DNA of 64,000 nt from Adiantum capillus-veneris (taxonomy: Eukaryota; Streptophyta; Polypodiopsida; Polypodiales; Pteridaceae), in assembly GCA_014529385.2 (NCBI GenBank), contig CM043960.1, positions 27,419,896 through 27,483,895 of the forward strand, given 5' to 3'. The position numbers were made by a program, and so were the translations under genes. Shown here piece after piece: positions 8,990 to 19,198 of the stretch. The notes beneath the pieces were generated by a model. It was not told the DNA's origin and did no database searches. It was given only the letters and a program-made list of their open reading frames with translations. Every line of letters begins with the position of its first letter. The first letter of the stretch is position 1.

Positions 8990-9951
8990 GGGTGGTGGAA
9001 CTTATTATAATGCCAGTAGGAGTGTGGCAGATGAGGTATATTGTTTTTTCCAGAGAAGATCTTACTAATTAGGTTGAAGGCAGAGCTTTGCGTACCGAAG
9101 TTACTAGTTCAGTATGCAAATTCTTGCTTGAAGATGTTATGTCCAAGTATGGATGTGTTGGCAGAATTACTACAGATAGAGGAGAGCTGGATGCAGATGA
9201 AAGCTCGAGAGTTTTTTGCTCGTATCGGCATTAAACTCGCTCTCACTACAGCATATAATCCAGACGGGAAAAGTGAAAGAGGACGTCCGCCTATTGTTAA
9301 AGCTTTGGCGAAGGTGTGTGAAGGACATATTGGTGATTGGCCTAAACTCTTGCCATTTGCTTTATGGGCTGATCGCACTACACACAGTTCTGTTACAGGG
9401 TTTATGCCATTTGAATTGATGCATGGGAAAAAACCCATTATGCCTATAGAGGAAGCAGTTATGACTTGGACCATAATGCCATGGGAAGAAGGTATGTCTA
9501 CTGAAGGCTTGCTTGCTCTACGTATTCGCCAGCTTGAGAGGCGTTAAGAGGATATTGAATAGGCTAAAGAGAAGATTAAGGAGGCAAGGTTGAAGAATAA
9601 AGCAGCATTTGATGGAAAGCATAGACTATGACCACATGTTATTAAAGATGGTGACTGGGTACTTGTCTATGACAGTAGCTTGGAGAATCAATATACTGCT
9701 ATGTGGAAAATGGTTAAATGGTGGTTTGGACCATATGTGGCACTACATGTTTTTGATAATGTGACATATCAAATATGAAAACTTGATGTCACTCTGCTCA
9801 AGGTGTCTATTGCAGGAAAACGGATCAAGCTATTCAAGAAGCAAGAAGGCGAGATTGTTCTTGAAGATTCCCATTCAGATCCACCTCTAGAGGATCATGT
9901 TATGTATACATCAGATGATATGTCTGGTGATGATTTTGATGAAGCTAATTA
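8990..9951 (+). pseudogene. Integrase core and C-terminal domain, frameshifted
   Basis: The frame at 9041-9547 contains the end of the catalytic core (LTTAYNPDGKSERG) followed by the integrase alpha-helical part (LLPFALWADRTTHSSVTGFMPFELMHGKKPIMP). The first catalytic Asp region lies in another frame at about 8990-9160 (ITTDRG). TAA closes the frame at 9545; the remaining C-terminal domain (GDWVLVYD, WFGPYVALHV) continues to about 9951 through three further stops. It is non-functional as it stands. Confidence 0.8.
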
Positions 9952-9999
9952 AGTGCAATTGGCACATACCAGAGGCTGTGCAGGTTCAGAGGGGGTGGA

Positions 10000-11960
10000 T
10001 GTCGTGCAGCTCCACTTCCATGATAAGAAAATGAGCAAAGGGATGCCAAATAGGTTTATTTGAATCCTACATGATTATTCAACAATAATAAGGGCTTGCT
10101 AACAAGACAATTTTAAGTTAAAAGTGTGCCAGATGCGGCTGTAAGGGCCAAAAGATGTCTTGGTAATTCTAAACAATGAGTATGCTTGAAGTGGTCATGG
10201 CTGGGATTTTATTAATCAAAGTTGAAGTACTTGAAGTGCTCTACAGGCCTGTCTTTACGGCTCGTCAATTGGAGCTACAGATAAGAAGTTATGGTAGCTT
10301 GAATTTTGAGTCAATTGCAGATCCGTACCGGATTGGGCAACTACAACTGAGGGGATAAAAATGAAGTGAATGCACGGGCCTGAAGTGCTTGCTTTGTGGA
10401 GTGCATTGGTCTTTTCAGATCAGTGATCGGATTTACGGTTGCCAAGTTATTGGCCATTAAAGATTTACAGGCGGCCGGTTCCACACCAGTCCGCCGGTCC
10501 ACTCGGTTGGAGTGCCATCTCGGAGTTTTTGGCTCTCAACCGGATCTTGGAATGCAATGATCATAGGATATACCCACCAAGGCATGACCAGGAAGCTTGC
10601 TATTTGGAGCAGATGCAAAGAGAGGAAAACTCTCCGAATGCAATCATTTATACTTGCATATTGAAGGCATATGGCACTATCGAAAAAGTGATGCAAGAAT
10701 TAAAATTCTCGATAATATTGTCATGCTTGGCAATGCTTTTGCCGATTATGGCTAATATGGTGCCCTTACAAAGCCATAAGGCCGCCCACTTAAACTATGG
10801 CCGCCCATAATATGGCCAATGGCCACCCTAAAATTTAGGAAGGGTGTGAACCAAGGAGAAAAAGGTGGGCATGGCGTTGCAGCGCGCAGAGATTGCGCAT
10901 GGGAGAGAAAGAGCTCGCACCGAGCTCCGTGAGCCTCAAGCAAACTCGGCCACGTGATGGAAATTTCTCAGTAGCCCAAGGCGAACAATTTCGACACCAC
11001 CCGCGTCTGTTTTTGTGAAGGCTGGGATTCGCCATGCCACATCAGCAAGAGGCTACTCATTAGCGACATCACTAATGGGTTGGCTGTAAATAGCAAGAAG
11101 GTGGGTTTCCCATGCAACCACGGGGAGGGGAGCTATTATTAGAAAAGGGAGCGGCTCTTTTTTTTCTTCTTCTGGGCATTCCTTAGCAGGAGAATCCAAG
11201 ACGTCCTTAGCCATCATAAGCCCAAGCTCTCTAAACCAAGTAGCCATAATCCGCTTATATTCTCCTTGACACTCATTAGCCTTGATGATCATAATCTCTC
11301 TAAGACAAACTTTCTCGAATCTCATTAGCGATCTTAATCACAAGATCTCTAAAGCAAGCCAATATAATCCTACTATCCTCAGATCTCATATGCCATCATG
11401 ATCCTATCCTTGGATCTCATAAGCTATCATAAGCCCAAGCTCTCTAAACCAAGCCATGATAATCCTAAGCTCTAAACCAAGCCATCATAATCCTAAGCTC
11501 TAAGCCCAAACTTCCATAGTTGGTTCCAATCTTATCTAATCCTAATCTAAGCCGCCTAAGCCCATTCAAATTCGAAATTAAGTAAATCTAAGCCGCAATC
11601 CTAAGCCGAACATCTTAAGCCATAAACCTTAAGCCGATAACCTTAAGCCAAATCGGAACTCCTAAGGCCAATGGAAGCCGAAGCTCCCATAGCCATAGCA
11701 AAAAGAAAATCAACTCTCTCTCAAACTTGAAGCAATAGAAGGAAAATGAAGCAGATCAAGGCAGTTTTTGGCAGATCAATTAAGGCAAAAAAGCTTACTT
11801 GGTATTGTTTCATGGGACCAAACATTATCATCATTATTGAAGCTTGATTTTCTTAATTAGCACTTGGATTAAGGCAGGATAATCCTTGTAAGGAGCATAA
11901 ACTCCTCCAATAACATTTGATTAAACAGGGATAATGTTAAGTATTTGATTTGAGTTATCA
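10000..11960 (+). repeat. Candidate 3' LTR of the 8395 element
   Basis: It begins TGTCGTGCAG immediately after a purine run (AGAGGGGGTGGA) and could end at ATCA near 11960, where the neighbouring - strand element starts. No second copy is in the window, so both ends are provisional. It contains no convincing ORF. It includes a motif (CTCGTCAATTGGAGCT at about 10261) resembling ones in the LTR-like blocks at 25.2 kb (- strand) and 55.4 kb. Confidence 0.5.
11438..11507 (+). repeat. 28-30 bp tandem repeat in the candidate LTR
   Basis: Units starting AAGCTCT..AAACCAAGCCAT and ending ATAATCCT occur at 11438 and 11468, with a partial third at 11496. Related AAGCC/CTTAAGCC words continue to about 11690. 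Confidence 0.6.
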
Positions 11961-12272
11961 GGCTTCAGAATTCGAATCAAATTGTCTGTTTAAAGCTTTG
12001 CTGGAACTCTTTTCCTTGCACCTCTCACAACTAGGGGCCCTGTGCCTTCCCATCTCACCTTTCGAATACAAATCCCCCAATAACGCCCTTGAGCCATAGC
12101 ACTCATTGTCATCCATGAAAACCCAAGTGAACCTGCCCAAGTAGGGACCAAATACTTTGTTCACCCAATCTTGAAATGTGGCATAGGCATTCACCAAACC
12201 AAATGGCATCCCTATCTTCAACTGGTCTTCAAAAGCAATCCCTATTTGAAAGTACCCTAAAAACCCATTCAT
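11958..12272 (-). pseudogene. RT palm of element H (FMDD box), truncated
   Basis: The segment reads NGFLGYFQI, then MPFGLVNAYATFQ, then VFMDD, the order of a gypsy RT palm. After FMDD the family sequence is lost and the frame ends at 11958. A gap of about 110 bases, with stops, separates it from the N-terminal RT segment. Confidence 0.8.
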
Positions 12273-12383
12273 GATGGAATACCTCTCATGGCCAGCTACC
12301 TAATTTAGGATCTCATCCTGAAATGGAAATGGCTAATGATTCCTCTTGGTTGCCGCATTCAATGGTTTGTAATCGAAACACAC

Positions 12384-12965
12384 CTACCATTTCCCATTTT
12401 TTAAAGGGGTGATAACCATTGGGAAAATGCATTCAGATTCCTTCACGGGGTATATAATACTTGCATCCAGCTGGTTGATCTCCTGCCAAAAAGCTTCCTT
12501 TTGAATTTCTCCCAATCTTCTTAAATTTTGTGCTTTAGGCTTGCACCCGTCCTTGAGGACTATCTTGTGCTCAACACCCTTTGCTCCTTGTATATCCTTG
12601 TACTCCGTGGAAAACAGATTTGAAATGGAGGCACACAACTGGACATAGCACTCTCTCTCTTGCTTGATCAAATCTCCACTTAGCATATTGTCCACTTCTT
12701 TTGCACCTATTCCATGAACCTGTAGTTGCACCTCCTCTTTTGCATGAGATTCCACAATAATCCCAAACAAATCAGCATCAATCTTTAGCATATCATCTTT
12801 GCTTTCCTCCTCTTTTGTATCTATATAGCCTTCATTATAAGCGGTCTCAATCTCGTACTCATAGCTCATTGTGTCATCCTTGTCTTTTGCCATCATAGGG
12901 TGGAAATTGCTCTCTTTGGTCCTCACGTCTAGCACCACCTGTCTCCCTCTCTCTTTGTGAGGCAA
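12384..12965 (-). pseudogene. RT N-terminal region of element H
   Basis: These 193 codons span an acidic post-protease linker, then a gypsy RT entry: IVLKDGCKPKAQNLRRL, then QLDASIIYPVKESECIFPMVITPLKNGKW. The sequence continues in other frames toward the FMDD segment. It is part of the dead pol of element H. Confidence 0.75.
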
Positions 12966-12969
12966 GGTG

Positions 12970-13285
12970 AAAACCTTGATTTCCCAATTCTATTTAGCAC
13001 CTATTTCTAGTAGCCATGACCTACCCAAGATGATAGGGTACGCGTTATCATATGCTTTCATCACAAAGGAATTGATGAGGTGCTCAATGCCATCACCTTT
13101 ACCCTTACATCCTGAGCCACACCCAAACACCTAGCTTTAGCATGCTTGGCCATCCTCATGCGCACATGTGACTTGGCCATTGCTTTAACACCTGTTTCTC
13201 TCATTGCAATTTTTGTCATGATGCAAACTTGTATTCCACCATCTATATAGGCTTGAACCTGCATCCACTTCTCCAATGGCATCAT
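12970..13285 (-). pseudogene. Aspartic protease of element H, active site altered
   Basis: At the N-terminal side a retropepsin-like active site reads AYIDGGIQV, where DSGA or DTGA is expected. The C-terminal signature YPIILGRSWL is found at about 13040-13000 in another frame. The missing Ser/Thr, the frameshift and a TAG just after it make this protease inactive. Chromovirus A lies only about 140 bases upstream on this strand. Confidence 0.72.
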
Positions 13286-13425
13286 CTACCAAAGGAAGAA
13301 CATTAGTTGGGCTACCCACCCTGAATGCCATGTTTTGTACGGAATGCACTATCTGCATAATTTAGGATTCAAAGGCAACAACTGACTAAAAGTAAAGTTA
13401 GCCTTCTAGCCCTGCACATCACTTA

Positions 13426-13430
13426 CCAAA
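13426..13430. other. Left target-site duplication CCAAA of chromovirus A
   Basis: CCAAA directly precedes the 5' LTR and recurs at 22366-22370 directly after the 3' LTR. Five bases is the usual size for Ty3/gypsy integration. Confidence 0.93.
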
Positions 13431-13803
13431 TGTCATAATAATCAATATCTAATTCTCCTAAATGATTTTCTCATATTAAACTGATCATTTAATGTGGGGA
13501 AGTGCCAGGGGAGAAAAAGCTAGAATATTGGTTAAGCTAGCAGACCGGCCACAGTAGGGATCCAAAGGAGGGAAAATAGGGATGCAAAGGGGGGGCCATC
13601 TGCAAAAGATCCATGTGAAAAAATGGGCTAAAAAGACCCTAAGGTTCAGCCCATTAAGACTTCCAAAATGCTAAGATTCCAAAATCCAAAGGTTGTGTCC
13701 AAAGGTCAACCCTAGGGGAAATTGGATGCTTTGGTGTGACAAAAGTCTTTGCATATCCGTACGTGGGAGGGGGCAAGCCCTTCTTCTAGGGGATGAGAGA
13801 GAA

Positions 13804-13848
<45 letters not shown>

Positions 13849-15036
13849 CTCCCTTTACACAAAGGGAATTAGGGACACATGTCAGCTCCCTAGCCCAGAT
13901 GCCCACAAGGTGTGCCCAATTCCTATTGGATGGCCTTGGAGGTGGACCAATGAGAATTATGGTAGAGTAAATCTAGTTTATTTAATTTAAAAACACTTAA
14001 TAAAAGAACCAATGAGAATTAAGTCTCCTAGAAGACTATTGGACAGTCTCCCAAGGGGTCCAATGAGCATTCAGGAGCCCAATGGCTTGCCTGATTCCTA
14101 TTGGCTAGGAGGCAAAGGGGTCCAATGAGAGTTTAGTTTAATTATTAAATTACCTAAAGCTCTCACAAAAGGGGAAAGGGGGACACATGTCTGAAGGCTA
14201 TCACTTATGCTTCTTAATGGTCGTTGGCTTGACTTGGGGAGGGCCAATAAGACTGGAGCAAGAGCAAATAGCAAGAGGGCTCGCCCAAGAGAGAGAGGGG
14301 GCTGATTTTTGCAAGGCATTATCACACACACTCACACAATCTCATGTGTGAAGAAAGAGAAGACTATCTCTTCCCAAGCTTTAATGGAGAGCTCATCACC
14401 TACTCCAAGCTTGTGAGATAGAAGCCTACATCGACACACTCTTGGCTTGTGGATGCAAATCCAACCAAGAGCCAAGATTCAATGCATGCTCATCTCCTCT
14501 ACCAATCTAATTACTAAGCTAAAGCTATGCTAATATGAGTGATTATGTGAGGAGATGTACATCTTTCTCGTAAGATACTCCTTCTTCCTCTCAATCTACT
14601 CTCATACCCTGCTAGCTGTCACCATCGTCGAAGGTGTGTGAGGTCTTGGGTCTGAGAACGGGGATAATTAAAGTTGTGTTTACTAAGTGTTTTGCTTAGT
14701 GCATGAAGCTTTCATTATCATTGCACTAGCTAGTCTTGAAGGAACACAAAGAATTGTATTGTACAATGTCTCTCTTGATGGGAGAAACCATAATACAAAG
14801 CCTTTTGGAGGGGAGACCGGCTCCATGCAAATCCGGTCCTCAACTGTTGTCAATAGCTTAATTTCTCTCTCTTTTGAAAGTATTGTTGATGCTATCTAAC
14901 TAGGTGTTATGCTTTTTGTTGCTCTCTCCACCCAAGCACTTTTGTAATTCTCATTAGGAATCTATGCTAATGAAATGCCCACTATGTTCATGCTAATTTC
15001 CGCTACACATAAGTTTTTAGACCATTAAATGTTACA
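13431..15036 (+). repeat. 5' LTR of chromovirus A
   Basis: It is 1606 bp, begins TGTCATAATAATC and ends AAATGTTACA. It contains a (CA)n run at 13807-13846, which is also present in the 3' LTR. The primer site follows after one base. Confidence 0.95.
13807..13846 (+). repeat. (CA)n microsatellite inside the LTR
   Basis: About 20 CA units lie in the middle of the 5' LTR. The same LTR position carries a (CA)n or (TC)n(CA)n run in the 3' LTR and in the - strand LTRs near 29.6 and 41.7 kb. Confidence 0.95.
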
Positions 15037-15037
15037 T

Positions 15038-15049
15038 TGGTATCAGAGC
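15038..15049 (+). other. Primer-binding site, initiator tRNA-Met
   Basis: TGGTATCAGAGC starts one base after the 5' LTR. It is the standard complement of the 3' end of plant initiator tRNA-Met. Confidence 0.95.
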
Positions 15050-15438
15050 ACAAGGTTTATCTTTTCTTGCTCAAGAAGGGAGGTCCTCAAGCTAGCTATA
15101 AATGGTTGGTATTATTAATTTCCTGTGAGTAAGTAGAATAGGGATTTTTCAGCCTTGCAGTGCGCCTGCCTTCGTGCAGTTAACGGGGCATCCCTGTCGA
15201 GAGCTATTGTCTTAATAGTGGAGTCCTACGGGGCTTGCCTACGGCTTAACCACTATTGACCTATTAGAAGCTTGATAGGAGCTGGTGCTGTTTTGGTGTC
15301 GAAAGACCCTCTCTTCTATTCCTTGCAATTAATGGTATTCGAGCCGCGGGTACAGTAGCATGACTGCTTTTTCTAAAGGGGTAAAGAGGAGTAGCAACTA
15401 GGGCTTGAAGTGCCAAAGTACACCTAAAAGTTGTTAGA

Positions 15439-16269
15439 ATGGCTGACAATAGTAAAGAAAGTGAAATTAATGTTGATAACTTTGATTTTGCTTATGAGCA
15501 AGCTACTAATGATGCTTCAATGCTTGTTAACTATCTTGTTTCTAGGCTTCAACAAGCTATGGGCAATCCATCTCTCCAAAGCGAAGTGCAACGGCAGCTC
15601 CGTGCTCATGGGATTCTCCAAGCTCATCACCATGACGAGAGAACACCTAGGAAGCCTCCTTGTGAGACTACCAAAAGAGGTCTCTCTCCGGTTCGGGAAG
15701 AAGAAGAGAATCCGTATGAAGGGCTCAAGAATTTACTTCTTGATGATGCGTCTCCTTCCCAAAGGAGAACTCAAGAGCCTCCACCGAAGGAACGAGAAAG
15801 AAGTGAGTCTCCCACCACCTCGGCGGAGATGGCTCCACGAAGACGGCGGGCTAAACGCTCTCCATCACTACCAAAGCGGAGAAGACCATCACACTCTTCT
15901 CCACACCATAATTCAAAGAGGGATGATAAAAAGCAAGAGAAGAAAAAGGCGAGAAAGAGGACACCCTCTTCTCCATCTTCTTCATCCTCTTCCTCTTATG
16001 AAAGTGATGGTAAAGACGAAGAAGATCAAGACAAGAAAAAGGCGAGAAAGAGGTCACCCTCTTCTCCACCTTCTTCAAATTCTTCACCTTCTGAAGAAAG
16101 TGATGGTGCAACCTTTGAACCATCAAAAAGAAGAGGCCATAGGAAATCATATGCCGCATGGAAGAGGTCATCCAAGCTGAAGAAATTCAAAGAGGGAGGG
16201 AAGAGCATCTCTTTCCTTACCTATGATGGTACCTTTGGTGCTACGGACAAAGTCTTGGCCTTTATCTAG
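15439..16269 (+). pseudogene. Gag N-terminal part with Arg/Ser-rich repeats, ends at TAG
   Basis: There are 276 codons, starting MADNSKESE after a 390-base leader. A helical N-terminal region is followed by a strongly basic and serine-rich part (residues about 128-245). In it a 31-residue unit starting KKKARKR-(T/S)-PSSP occurs twice, at 168 and 199, and resembles an RS domain. The gag core begins at the end (SFLTYDGTFGATDKVLAFI). TAG at 16267-16269 interrupts it; copy C has Gln there (CAA), so the stop is a mutation. Gag continues in the same frame. Confidence 0.88.
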
Positions 16270-16314
16270 CAATTTGATGCGGCGTTTGGAGATGAGGGCT
16301 TCACGGAGTCCTCT

Positions 16315-18357
16315 ATGCTACGCCATGTAGCTATGCACTTTCAAAAGTCCGCCAGGCAATGGCGGTCTAGCCTACGAGCCAATGGTGAAGCTCCACAAAC
16401 ATGGAAAGCTTTAAGAGCTTCCATTATGAAGCAGTTTTTGGCCACCGATGCCAAAGACAAAGTACTCACGGAATGGCGAAGCTTAAAGCTCTCTCCCAAT
16501 GAATCCATCCACAAATATGAAGACAAGTTTTGGGACCTACAACTCAAAGCCACTGTCTTCAAAAAGTTGGATTTTGGAGAGCAAAAGCAACAATTTTGTG
16601 CGGGCTTAACCGAAGAAATGGCGGAGTATGTCAACTCCCAAAGGCCACATACCATATCGGTGGTAATACACCATACTATGGTGGCCTCACAAATCAATTT
16701 CCAAACGGGGGCTAAAAGAAATAATAAGCCCCCGGAAAACAAGGGTTCCAATGAGCCTAAGGGGAAGGAAAATGTCCAAAAGTCTCCTAAGGGCAACTCC
16801 AACAAAGCTAAAGAGAAGGGACTTTACAAAGGTAAGAACAAACTCTCTCCTGAAGCGCTTGAGCGTTATCGCAAGGATAACCGGTGTTTCAAGTGCGGCG
16901 AACAAGGGCATGCGTACCGCGCTTGTCCCCAAAAGAACAACCGCCAAGACCCTCCTAGAGCTTCCTTGGTTGAAATCCAAGAGGAGAAGACTCACCAAAC
17001 TCATCACAAAGGATCTCCTCTATGCCATGCTTGGGGAAAGGTAAGAGAACATGATGCTTTTATTCTCTTTGACCCTGGTTCTACTCACAATTTTATATCT
17101 ATAGAGTTGGCCACCAAGCTAGGCATACAATCCTATGAGATGGGAGATGTCCTACCTGCAGACAGTGCCTTCAAGGGGCAAGAAGCTTCAGTCACTCCCT
17201 TAATCGAGAAATTGAGGCTTCATGTCCAAGGCTATGTGGACAAAGAGGACTTCTTTATCTCTCCTCTCAAGCATGAGGATGTAATCCTAAGGGCACCATG
17301 GTTTGACCGCCTGGCTGCCGATGTTAAATTTCCTGAAAGGAGAATCTCCTTTAAGTTCATGGAAAAAGACATGTATATATATGCTAAGGAAATGGGTAAC
17401 ACTATCTCCATTGTACATACACCAACTTTCAACAAGTCAATAAAGAGCTCTATTTTCGTGTATATGATTTTTGTTAAAGATTCTCAAAATGAACTTAATG
17501 CTTTAGCAAAAGAAAATAAAAGCAACCAAAAGGAATTAGAGTTATCCAATTTTCTCAAGGGGTTTCAAGATGTTTTTATTGACGACATCCCTTGTGAGCT
17601 ACCTCCTAAACGAGGTAATGATGACCATGCAATTGAACTTCTACCAGGAAGTTCACCGCCTTACAAACCTCCTTATAGAGTTTCTCAAGCTCAACAAGAG
17701 GAGATTATGCGGCAAGTGCATGAGTTAGTCGAGAAGGGCATGGTTAGGCCTAGCTCATCTCCATTTTGCTCACCGGTGTTATTAGTGCAAAAGAAAGACG
17801 GCAAATATCGTATGTGTGTCGATTATAGAGCACTAAATAGGATCACTATCAAGAATAGGTTTCCTGTTCCACAGGTGCAAGACCTATTTGATAAGCTACA
17901 AGGATCGACCTACTTCAGTAGGATTGACCTAAAAAGTGGCTATCATCAGATAAGGATAGTTGATCAAGATATTGTAAAGACCGCATTTCGCACAACATTT
18001 GGTCTTTACGAATACATTGTCATGCCTTTTGGCTTGACCAATGCACCAGCCACATTCAACCGCTTGATGGAGAAGCTGTTCAGGCCTCATCGAGCCTTCA
18101 CTGGAGTGTTCTTTGATAATATTATCATCTACTCTAATTCATTGGAGGAACACAAGCAACACCTCCAGGTAATATTTCAAGTTTTGAGAGAGAATAAACT
18201 TTATGTTAATCGAAAGAAAAGTGAATTTTTCTTGCAAGAGATTCAATATTTAGGTCACATTATCTCTCAAGATGGCATCCAAATGGATCCATCAAAGTTA
18301 GAGGTAATAAAAGGATGGCCTAAACCAAGGAATCTTCATGAACTAAGAAGCTTTTAG
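16315..18357 (+). pseudogene. Gag core, zinc knuckle, protease and RT
   Basis: The segment has 680 codons in the same frame as the gag N-terminus. The gag core spans 1-125. A canonical CCHC knuckle is at C191-C194-H199-C204. The retropepsin active site reads LFDPGSTHNF (253-256 DPGS), a variant also present in copy C. RT spans about 455-680: VLLVQKKDGKYRMCVDYRALN, YFSRIDLKSGYHQI and PFGLTNAPATFNR. The catalytic box is FFDN at 599-602 (AAT at 18118-18120), whereas copies B and C keep FFDD or LFDD; the lost Asp should abolish polymerase activity. TAG ends the frame inside the 30-base duplication. Confidence 0.93.
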
Positions 18358-18409
18358 GTATGTGTGCATACCTATAAGAAGCTTTATAGGTATGTGTGCA
18401 TACTATAGA
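18348..18409 (+). repeat. 30-base tandem duplication in pol
   Basis: An AGAAGCTTT..AGGTATGTGTGCATAC stretch occurs twice in a row, with small differences. The single copy encodes RSFIGMCAYY in the relatives. The extra copy shifts the frame and creates the stop at 18355-18357. Confidence 0.88.
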
Positions 18410-19198
18410 CGCTTCATAGAAAAGTTCTCACAAATTGCGGAACCATTACATGACCTAACAAAGAAAAGCGTTAGGTATACATGGTCTGCTAAAGAGAAAA
18501 ATGCTTTCGAAAAGCTTATCTCTCAACCTGTGCTTACACTACCGGATCTCTCAAAACCATTTGAGGTCCAATGTGATGCTTGTGGTGATTGCCTTGGAGC
18601 TGTTTTACTCCAAGAAGGGCACGCCATAGGCTATCAGAGTCGAAGGCTCGACCCTGTTGAGCAAGCTCTAGGCATATATGAATAGGAATTCCTTGCAGTT
18701 CTACAAGCCTTAGACTCATGGAAGCACTATTTATTGGGAACTCCTTTCATTCTGTGAACGGATCACCAAAGTCTTAAGTACTTCATGACGCAGACCAAGC
18801 TCTCCGACAAACAAATGAGGTGGGCAAATTTCCTTTCGCAATTTCATTTTCATATTGCTCACATTGCTGGCAAGCATAATCAAGTCGCTGATGCACTCTC
18901 AAGACGGCCGAGAGTGAATGCGGTTTCCATAGCAACTCACAATGATCTATCTTCAATGATAGATGAGTACGCTATTGATCCCGATTTTAGAGATGTGATT
19001 TCAGCCCTTGCATTAGGGAAGAAAGAAGAACCATTTACTTTACAAGACGGTTATCTTATCTATGGCAATAGACTATGCGTTACTAACTCACTACGAGAGA
19101 AAGTAATGTATGAATCTCATGCTCCACCGTATGCGTGGCATAGAGGGATTGAGTCTACCTTAAAGGGAATTGAAACATATTCTATTGGCCTACCATGA
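18362..19198 (+). pseudogene. RNase H and first half of the integrase zinc module
   Basis: One frame is open at 18362-18685 and again at 18785-19198, with TAG at 18683 and TGA near 18755 between. RNase H motifs are FEVQCDACGDCLGAVL and TDHQSLKYF, ending NQVADALSRRP. The HHCC module starts with ESHAPPYAWHRG. A missing base near 19185 ends the frame before the Cys pair, which is in the next ORF. The role is degradation of the RNA strand during reverse transcription. Confidence 0.9.

Larger units (their letters stand above)
8395..11960 (+). mobile_element. 3' half of a + strand Ty3/gypsy element
   Basis: The fragment begins abruptly in the RNase H tail (HIAGRDNPVVDMLSRA). It runs through the HHCC zinc module and the integrase to a polypurine-like run (9989-9998) and a candidate LTR. 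It lacks gag, protease and RT. Its integrase is clearly different from those of the neighbouring elements. Stops and frameshifts mark it as old. The left edge coincides with the end of the Ogre/Tat-like element. Confidence 0.75.

Noticed and set aside
13800-13850. Regularly spaced repeats suggestive of a CRISPR array
   Set aside because: These are plain dinucleotide microsatellites. The genome is eukaryotic and no spacers are present.
15431-16180. 249-codon frame overlapping chromovirus gag
   Set aside because: It is a shadow of the low-complexity Arg/Ser-rich gag frame (15439-16269), which continues into the gag core and matches copy C.
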